DNA of 64,000 bases. It comes from Onthophagus taurus. Its lineage: Eukaryota; Arthropoda; Insecta; Coleoptera; Scarabaeidae. Made by a program: the position numbers and the translations under genes. Every line of letters starts with the position of its first letter. Position 1 is the first letter of the stretch. Below, piece after piece: positions 55,414 through 64,000 of this stretch. The notes beneath the pieces were generated by a model. The model was not told where the DNA came from and ran no database searches. It saw only the letters and a program-made list of their open reading frames with translations. Location of the stretch: positions 28,644,001 through 28,708,000 of the forward strand of contig NC_091976.1 in assembly GCF_036711975.1 (NCBI RefSeq). The letters are read 5' to 3'.

Positions 55414-58400
55414 ATGGCATCCCCGACTTCAATAGATTCAACTTCAATATCCAGAGCAAATTCTTTAGGATCATTTTCTGAAAATCCAGACGAATTCCTC
55501 TCGTACGTGTCTTCGAATAATTCTCCTTTAACGGTTAGCAATTCGAGTCCATCGATAGCAGTCGATTGCGCGACCGAAAACAACTTAGAAGACGGTTTGA
55601 CGGCGGTGGTCGTTTGCCTCCAATGCCACGAGCCATCGTCTTCCAGTGGTAAAAATTTGACTACGCACGAAAAGAATAAATTCATTTGTTCCAAGTGTCA
55701 ACTATTTACCGAAAACTTAGAAAACATCCTCAACAACCAAGAGAATACGACAACCACGTCGGCAGTGAGGAGTTGTTGCACCGCTTGCAAAACAATTAAA
55801 TTTGAGGCGATAGCCCGTTGCTTAGATTGTTGCAATTTTTTATGCCCGAACTGCGTCATGGCGCACAACTTCATGCATTGCTTCGAAGGTCATCGAGTCA
55901 TCAATTTTAATGATCACAAAGAAGATTCCACCACGAAGAGCCAACAACAATCGTTGTCGATACAATCGTCCAATTCCTCTTCCGCTTGCGTTAAACACAA
56001 AACGGAACCGCTCAAGTATTATTGTAAAACGTGTATGGTGCCGGTGTGCAAAGAGTGTATCACGATCGAGCATAGTTTGCACGAATTGGAAAATTTCTCG
56101 GCGGAAACGTTCTCGAAACAACAATTTGAAGCGATCAATTTGCTGTTGCAAGAGGCTAAATTGAAGGCGAACGATATCAAGAACGTAATCAAAAACGTCG
56201 AACACATTAGCAACAAGTTACAAATTCAATATCATAAGGCTCAAAATGAAATCTCTGAAACGTTTCAATTTTATCGTTCGATGTTGGATGAACGAAAGAA
56301 TGAACTCTTGAAAGAACTGGAAAGCGTTTACTCGGCGAAACAAATAGCGTTAGGAGTAACAAGTCAAAAAGGACAAGAACTGATCGATAGTATTTACAAA
56401 ACGTCCGAATTTTTTGAAAAATTAAATAAATGCGGCAACTTTTACGAGATCATTATGTTGCGGCGAATTTTGGATGGAAAATTACAAAACCTGATCAACA
56501 GTTCAAATAATTTTGACCCCGCAAACAATTCCAGCCTCATCGGTGAAATCGAATTCGTGTCCAATTATCAAGCGATCCAAGTCGGCGTTCGAAATACTTT
56601 CGGCTACGTTCGATCAAATTCAACCAATAATTCCGAATCGGGCGTAGGCGGCGGCAACTTGAACATCAACTTTGTCGGAGGTGGTGGTGTTAGCAAACAA
56701 CCACCAATAGCCAGACCTACAAATTCCACCAACTCATCCAGTTCCACCAGTTCAACAAATTCTACCAACGGCGGTGGCAGCACTTGTGCCTTTTCGATAA
56801 CGAGCGGTTCAAGTCAATCGACATCACCGTTTGAATCAAATATTATTTCGAAAAGGTTCAGTTCAGCCAACAGTTTGGGACCGTTTTCCACAACGTCTTC
56901 CAATGCTAACAACGGGGTAACGAATTCGGTGATCGGTGGCGATCTGAACGGATTGAGTAACGGTTTAAATGGATTAAATGGGCTTAACGTTAACGGTTTA
57001 AGTGCTTATGAGAAATGGTCTAATGCCGGAAATGAAATCTTTCAAAATGGTAAGAAATTTTATAATTCTAAATAATTCAAATTAATTTTTATTTTCTTTA
57101 GATCCTTATAGCTTAACAAACGGAAGTTCCCATGCGGACACAATGCTTGATTTAAGTTCTAAACTGATGTCAACAAACATATTCCCGCCAAAATCGCAAA
57201 TAAAACGGCAAAAAATGATTTATCATTGCAAGTTCGGTGAATTCGGCGTAATGGAGGGTCAGTTTACGGAACCTTCTGGTGTAGCAGTAAACGCCCAGAA
57301 TGATATAATCGTCGCGGACACCAACAACCACCGAATCCAGATTTTCGACAAAGAAGGTCGCTTCAAATTCCAATTTGGCGAGTGCGGAAAACGCGACGGT
57401 CAACTTTTATATCCGAATAGGGTGGCGGTCGTGCGAACATCCGGCGACATCATAGTCACAGAACGTAGTCCAACGCACCAAATACAAATTTACAATCAAT
57501 ACGGACAGTTTGTTCGCAAATTCGGCGCAAATATTTTGCAACATCCGCGCGGCGTCACCGTCGATAATAAAGGCCGCATTATCGTCGTCGAGTGCAAAGT
57601 GATGCGGGTGATTATCTTCGATCAAACGGGGGCCGTTTTGCAGAAATTTGGCTGTTCCAAGCACCTAGAGTTTCCTAATGGAGTCGTCGTCAACGATAAA
57701 CAAGAAATATTTATTTCCGATAATCGTGCCCATTGCGTTAAAGTATTTAACTACGAGGGAACTTATTTGAGACAAATTGGAGGTGAAGGTAAATTTCATT
57801 TTGTTATTTAATAATTAGATATCGAATTTTTTAAATTGTTGTCACTTAGACTTTATCATCTCTATGTCTAAAACACAAATGATATCAATGAGGGTTAGTA
57901 ACAATCAAAATTTGTCTTAATCACAATTTTTTGTATCATTTCAAAAAAAGCAATAAGGAACCATGTAAATCAGAAAGTTACATACCTTCTTTACTCCATC
58001 ATCATGTAAATGTATGTTTCAATCACTTCTTCATATCAACAAGATAGTTGTATCAGAATTCAATAAAGAATTAACTGATGTCAAATAACCTAAAATTAAT
58101 GTTAAATAACCTATAATAATTAATTACGAAATGGGTTAATAAATGATACAAAAGGTTGAATATGAGTACTTACTAGTAATAATAAGGTACAAAAAATTGC
58201 CAATTAAGTTAATTCGCGAAAAATATTAACTTTTTTTTCAATAAATTAAACACCAAAACAAACCGATTACAGCGCCGCGAACGGAAGCGTTCCACAACTA
58301 TTATATCAAACTTGCGCATGCGCACTTTGATCTTTTATAAAATTGTTATAAATCAAAATTGTTATAAAAATGCTGTTATATAAAGAAGTTATGGTATATA

Positions 58401-61400
58401 TTGTGTTATCCACCGTATTATTATCACCATCTTTTACAAGGTAACAAAAATATATTAGTTAGGCGATTCCGTGTAATAAGATTCTTAAAAAAACATTTTT
58501 TGATTAATCGTTAACAATATACTCAATTTAAATGCTTATAGTAAAGCTTAATTAACATAATTACATATCCACTAAAATCATAAACTATATAAAAAAGCCA
58601 AAATTATTAATTACGTTTCGACCCGATTAAACGAGAACGATTCTCAACGTAATTTAATGCGCTCGAATCTTTAATCCGTTTGTCAAGATTAATTCTGGAT
58701 TTTGAGCTTTTTAAATTGTATTAAACCGACATTCTATTAAAAAGTAAAGATGAATTTAAAAAAAAAACGGTGATAATTTTATGCTTTTTTGGTTTAAGTT
58801 GGTAACATTGACATTTGACAACTAAAATTTAACCTAAACCGTCACTTCAATTACATTCAAAACATGATTCTGTGTAGAAATTGGTAAATAAAACGGATTT
58901 GCGTCCTTAATTATCTTAGAAATAGCTACAATTGTGAGCACCCTCCATTGAAGGCAAAACTATTAATCGAAGTCAAATACCTAGGGGTAATACTAGACAG
59001 TAAATTAAACTGGAACTCCCACTTAGTCAAGGTGAGGAAACTGAGGTCTTAAACCACGAATGGCTCATTAAATCAGACCCGTATTGCTTATGTCTCACTG
59101 GTTGTTGGCCAAATACAAAACACAAGACAGTACAACAACAGGTGACACAAACCCAGCGGTTAGTATGTCTTAATATAACGGGTGCAATGAAATCTTGTTC
59201 AACGACTGCTCTAGAAGCTTTACTCGGTCTCACACCACTTCATTTATACATCCAAAAGGAGGCTATATCACTGAAATCATGCTCTTCACTCAGAAATCCT
59301 CAAGGACCCAGGACCTATGTCTAAACCACTTAATTGAAATTAAAACGGATCTAATACTGACAGAATATAATTTCGACCAGCCGTGTAAGGTCAAATTTAG
59401 AAGCAAAGATGATTGGACGAAGGCCTGGTACGATTGATGCTGCAAAGACAGTTAGATCCGAAAGTATGGAGCAAATAGCCACATTAAATTGCCCCTCAGC
59501 TGGGACATAACCATTTTGAAGTTCTTGCTATAAACTTCTGCCAAAGAGGCAGCGAGAACGCCCTACATGTACCCCAACCCTGCTGTGGACTACAAAAAAG
59601 ATACTTAAAATAGGTAATTAATAGTTGGGAAGCCCCAAAGGTAGCCTTACGCTGGAAAGAACTTCCAGGTCACAGACAAACGAAGGGTCGGAGGTCGGAA
59701 AATAAAAGAACTAAACGAGGCAGAGAATCAAGTGATTCTTTTATTACATAAGCAAGGCAAAAATTTACGCCAAGTTGCTGCGAATGTGAACAAACCACAT
59801 AGAACAGTTTACTACATAATCACAAAGTTACCAAAATTTTTAACCAGTCGGGATAAAAGGCAAATTCTGAAGGAAGTGAAGAAAAATCCAAGAATCGAAT
59901 CGACATCGGAAAAGGTCTGTCCAGAAACCATTTATTAGAGAAGTTAATAAAAGGAAACGCATAGAATATGCAAAAATGTATAAAGACGAAGACCTGAAGG
60001 AACCAAATCTACAAGTGTAACGAAAAAAACTAGTCAATTCTATGCCTATTAGGTTAAAAAGTGTGTTAGACAATAATGGATTATCAACAAAATATTAGAA
60101 ACATATATTGTATTCAAATACTTTATTGACCCACTCTATACTGTGTAAATGCGTCGTCAGAGGCCGCCTAAGACACAAAATTTTGGTAAAGCTTTTTTGA
60201 CACCTACCGACATAAAGGAACAAGACCTTGGAGCAATACTAAGGTTCATAAAGGACCTATATTTGCCCGAAACTTTTGGAGGGCTTAAGTTACAATAGAT
60301 CTTATAGGTCGCGGTGATGAGAGAGGTTGCAGCAATAATAATAATACCTTAGAAATAACATTTGGCGGAATAACATCTTCCTATTCTGGATATAGTGCTT
60401 CCTCCCTTAACTCATATCTTCAACTTTTCTTTTGAGCGGTCTTTATTTCCCTCTGCCTGGAAGGTTGCTCATGTCGTTCCCATACCCAAATCCAAGTACT
60501 TTTCATGTAACACTGATTTCCGTCCGATTATTATTTACAGATTCAAGGATTTCTAGACAAGTTTCATTTACACAATGAGTTACAATCGGGTTTTCGCAGT
60601 GGGCATAGTACAACTATTGCACTCATTAAAGTTACTAATACTAATAATATTAGATATGTATTACTGTGACCACAGCCTTCTTTTGGCGTCTCTTTCTGCC
60701 TACGGATTCACTCCCCCCTGTGTTTCTTGGTTTCAATCTTACCTTTCCGCTCCTTGTGCTAACTCTTCAATTTCTTCTGCTTGTGCAATCAAATGTGGTG
60801 TTCCTCAGGGCAGTGTATTGGGTTGTTAATGGTGTTACTAATTATATCTCGTGTAATTATCATTTGTATGCTGACGACCTCCAGATATATACTACTACAA
60901 GTTTGCTGAATTTCCGGAAGCTATTGTGCGACTTAATAACGATCTATCTAAGGTCTTGAACTGGTCTCGGAGATACAGACTTAAGTTGAACTCAGTTAAA
61001 ACGCAAGCTATTGTGTTTTGAACTCGTCAATTAATAAGTAAGATTAATCCATCTAGGGTTTTCTGACACAATTAAACGTCTTGGAGTCTTTATGGATTCT
61101 GCACTGTCTTGGAAACCGCAAATTCAACATGTTTGCAGAAAAGTTTATGCTTGCTTCCACTCTTTAAAAAGACTAATCTCTGCTTACTTATATTTCCTCA
61201 CTTCGACTATCCGGACGCGGTTTATCCCGATCTCTCAGTGACTCTTCTAAGTAAATTGCAGCGGCTACAAAATAATTGCATCTGGTTCATATTTGACGTA
61301 GATCTTTTCGTTTATTAACCATTTTATTTCAAATCCTTCATAACTGCATCCCAAAGTACTTATCAGATAGATTTCAGCAATTATCAACTCTATTCGTTCA

Positions 61401-62202
61401 CGTTCTGATACTATTTCCTGTTCATAGCACTGAAATTTATCACAGACTGCCTTCTGAAATTCGTAATATTTCTAACATTGCTAATTTTAGACATGTTTTA
61501 AAGAGCCACTTGCTTGCCGTTCAACTGGCTGTTTCCTGATTCTTTGTTCTTTCTCTTTTTTCCTCTCTTCAACTGCTCTCACTTCTTGGCAACTGATATC
61601 CGGCAGATTCTTTTGGTCTCTCTCTCTTTTCGTGTCTTTTCTTTGTTTTGCTCTTTTCCTTGCTTAATCTTATTTGGTGATAAATGTTAATAATATCTAA
61701 TTATCACTACTTGCCATATTCAGTAAATATTATGCTGATACTACTTATTATTTTTTTTTTCTCATTGTTTTTTCTTCTTCTGTACCTTATGTAATTTTGT
61801 ATTCTTATTTGTGGCAATAAATGGTAAATAATTTGGTTGCTCAAGTCTAAAATTACATATTATAATTATGTTATTATATTCCGTTATTAATTTACATTTT
61901 GTAGTGTATAATTGTATTTAAATCTATTATTTATGTTATTTTTTGATTTAGGTATAACAAATTATCCAATTGGAGTGGGAATAAACGCAGCGGGAGAAAT
62001 TCTAATTGCGGATAACCATAATAATTTCAACTTAACGATATTCACTCAAGACGGTCAATTGGTATCAGCATTGGAGAGTAAAGTGAAGCACGCTCAATGT
62101 TTCGATGTTGCGTTAATGGATGATGGATCCGTCGTATTGGCCAGCAAAGATTACAGACTGTACATCTACCGGTACGTGCAAGTGCCGCCCATCGGGCTCT
62201 AA
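55414..62202 (+). CDS. brat: Brain tumor (TRIM-NHL translational repressor)
   Basis: Coding exons are 55414-57049, 57102-57788 and 61952-62202 (857 aa), with GT-AG introns and matching phases. The protein is a cytoplasmic RNA-binding repressor that acts with Pumilio and Nanos on target mRNAs and limits neural stem-cell growth. Seen in order: N-terminal MASPTSIDSTSISRANSLGS; B-box 1 (CCTACKTIKFEAIARCLDCC then CPNCVMAHNFMHC, about 115-160); B-box 2 (CVKHKTEPLKYYCKTCMVPV, about 191-230); a coiled coil (QEAKLKANDIKNVIKNVEHI onward); a low-complexity Ser/Asn/Gly linker with NGLNGLNGLNVNGLS; then six NHL blades (CKFGEFGVMEGQFTEPSGVA to YRLYIYRYVQVPPIGL). No RING finger is present, as in known Brat. 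Exon 3 has the last blades (ITNYPIGVGINAAGEILIAD). The 4.16-kb last coding intron is full of dead transposons. Confidence 0.98.
58920..59640 (+). mobile_element. LINE RT 3' part (R1/TRAS-like) in brat intron
   Basis: Frames read VKYLGVILDSKLNWNSHL, then TQTQRLVCLNITGAMKSCST with TALEALLGLTPLHLYIQKEA. This is the region just after the RT domain in R1/jockey-type LINEs. Frameshifts are present. The intron before it (57789-58919) is AT-rich with no gene. Confidence 0.8.
59690..60030 (+). pseudogene. Tc1-like transposase N terminus
   Basis: An open frame from 59732 gives ILLLHKQGKNLRQVAANVNK then PHRTVYYIITKLPKF and KRQILKEVKKNPRIEST. This is a helix-turn-helix pair as found at the start of Tc1 transposases. 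It is cut off soon after KVCPETI; no DDE domain follows. No inverted ends were found. Confidence 0.6.
60430..61830 (+). mobile_element. Degenerate CR1/L2-like LINE in brat intron
   Basis: Broken frames give HVVPIPKSKYFSCNTDFRPI, an ISSACAIKCGVPQGSVLG RT block, CNYHLYADDLQIYTTTS (catalytic box), IKRLGVFMDSALSWKPQIQH and YHRLPSEIRNISNIANFRHV near the end. It is the same general class as the LINE at 46345-47522 but far more decayed. It ends in an AATAAATGGTAAATAA tail near 61818. Confidence 0.8.
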
Positions 62203-64000
62203 AAGTTTTTAATTTAAACTTGACAACAATAAAAACAGGTAAATTTTTTCTAAAGAACAACAAAAAGTAATATCAAATTAATCATGATTCGTGTCATATG
62301 TACCAAATATGTCGTATTTTGGATTTTTTTTCGTTCGTTTTTCAAGAGACGCTTTACATTAAAAAGAAAAATTAATGATTATTAAGAAACGATGAATCTT
62401 GATGGGGAAAATTGTTATTGTATTTGTTGTAATCGTGATTCTTGTAAGTGTTATTTAGAAAAATCCTAGTCACGGGAGGAAGAGAAAAAAAAACGAACGA
62501 ATAAAATTTAAAAAGATAATGAATTAATAAAAAACAAAAGTGAAACTTAAAATATTTGTCCTATTGTTACTAGATTTACTTATGAATTAGTAGTTTTTTT
62601 TGTAAGGTCTTAATGTTGCGCCTAAATGAAATCAAACTTAAAATAAGATAAAATTTGAAATCTAAAATTTAAAATCGTGCCGTGCCTTTAAACTTTTTTT
62701 TTTAAACGTATTTCCATCTCTATTTTTTGTGTAATTTTATTTTGTACTTTTTTTTTTACTTAGTTATCTAGGTTTTTAGTATTTTTTCTCTTTACTTTTA
62801 GTAGTTTTTTTGTTATATTTTATACCTACACCTAAATACTACTACCTAGTAAATTTTTGTATTATTTTTGAGATAGTTTTTGTGTAGAGTGTAGTAACAT
62901 AGAGTTTGTTTTTTATTTCTTATTACAACCTTGTTAAAAACGAAATAATACGCTGCCAAGATTAAGATAACAATCGAAATGATGAGACGTATTCACAAAG
63001 AAAGTTTTTTTTTAAATGTGTGTACATGTTCAGTTAATTATTTTTCTCTGTTTTTTTTTTATTACTTAGAAATAATAACCAAGCGCCACTATTATCTCAA
63101 AAAACCCTATTATTATTATTATTTAAGATAATTTTTTATTATTATTTAAATTAAACCAATTTGATGTTGTTGGGATTAATCACTTTTTTGGGGAGCTCTT
63201 AATAAAACTTTGTTAATTAATTTTTATGGATAACTAACAACGTCTAATATTTTTTTTACTACAAATGTTATTTTTTCTCCTGTTGATGTATTGGACGTTA
63301 TTATTTAAACATTTTCGATTATTTTCGTTAAAAAAAAAATAGATGGCGACAGCACTGTTTAATGAAAACGATAAATTTTTTAAAAACGCCCTCTATTTTT
63401 TATAAAACGAAAATTTAAAAAACCAAGTTTAATTACGATCAAACCCAAAAAAAATCTCAAATCAACATGGAAACTTAATTATTATTATCGCTATTACCAT
63501 TATTATTATTACGATTACATTTTTTTTATTTTAATAATTTATAACGATAATTTATATGTATACAAAACTATTTTGAATCATTGTTATTATTATTTTGCTT
63601 ATTTAGTAATACAAAAAAAAGACTGTTCGTTTTTTTGAAACACTCACACACACATACAACTGGTTAATTTTTTTACATTAAATTTTAAAAAAGAATAAAT
63701 AAATCATCATTGGAAAAAAAGGAAGGGCTAAAATGTGATCTCATTCAAACAAATAGTTTCCTTCTTTTTTTTTTGTTTCGGTTCTGCTTCTTTACGGGTG
63801 GATTCAATGTTTTGTGCTATTTATATTAATGCATTTCATTTTGATTTAAACAAATTTGATGATTTTTAACAAAGGCAAGTGAGAGAAAAAGAAGTTCTTT
63901 AATTATTATTATTATTAATAGAAAAAATACGAAATAAACAACCAAGAAGAGACAAGTTCAGGTTATTTTTTGAACGCGAAATGTTGAATTCGCTTTTCTT
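62203..64000 (+). other. brat 3' UTR (open at window edge)
   Basis: About 1.8 kb of very AT-rich sequence without ORFs or recognisable transposons follows the brat stop. It contains TTATTATTATT runs and several AATAAA candidates (62501, 63193-63203, 63696). The first is about 300 nt after the stop, so alternative poly(A) sites are likely. The absence of TE debris, in contrast with the intron, supports a conserved long 3' UTR. Confidence 0.55.

Noticed and set aside
55401..57664. Several antisense and alternate-frame ORFs over brat exons
   Set aside because: They overlap the strongly conserved brat frame and have no recognisable domains.

Overview
The window is eukaryotic nuclear DNA from an insect. 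Five spliced protein genes of clear insect type were found (RpS3, a KIF-binding protein, protein-L-isoaspartate methyltransferase, TMEM33/Kr-h2 and brat), with GT-AG introns, AATAAA signals, AT-rich spacers and heavy loads of LINE, Tc1/mariner and satellite sequence. A beetle-like holometabolous insect is a reasonable guess from overall style, but nothing here fixes the order.

Left part (1-25 kb, gene-dense). RpS3 lies on the minus strand with four coding exons. Its second intron is about 6.9 kb and holds an intact, same-strand gene for a secreted leucine-rich-repeat protein plus palindromic repeats, a 1.2-kb foldback element and two decayed transposase-like genes. KIFBP (minus) and Pcmt (minus) follow, separated by a 2-kb Tc1/IS630-type element whose transposase has lost its catalytic middle. 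TMEM33/Kr-h2 (plus) has a 4.3-kb first intron that carries LINE reverse-transcriptase debris and a terminal-inverted-repeat element containing a LINE segment.

Middle part (25-54 kb, no protein gene found). It is filled with tandem and mobile sequence: a 203-bp satellite that seems to grow out of a LINE RNase H region, LINE and Tc1 fragments, a three-copy 550-630 bp repeat, an 18-unit array of 121/127-bp near-perfect hairpins, a ~359-bp satellite with a LINE inserted in it, and a ~720-bp repeat in about 2.5 copies. Several GC-rich islands with good splice donors (ending at 34912, 35600 and 54718) are candidate non-coding first exons of brat. If so, much of this stretch is brat 5' intron.

Right part (55.4-64 kb). 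The complete brat coding sequence lies in three exons (857 aa: two B-boxes, coiled coil, six-bladed NHL propeller). A five-codon upstream ORF ends 2 nt before the start codon. The 4.2-kb last coding intron contains R1-like, Tc1-like and CR1/L2-like debris. A long AU-rich 3' UTR runs to the window edge.

The five housekeeping and regulatory genes show no operon-like or pathway relationship. The striking content is the repeat biology: hairpin arrays, satellite birth from a LINE, precisely datable nested insertions, and a recurrent set of terminal-inverted-repeat elements with TACAG(G)GTG-like ends.
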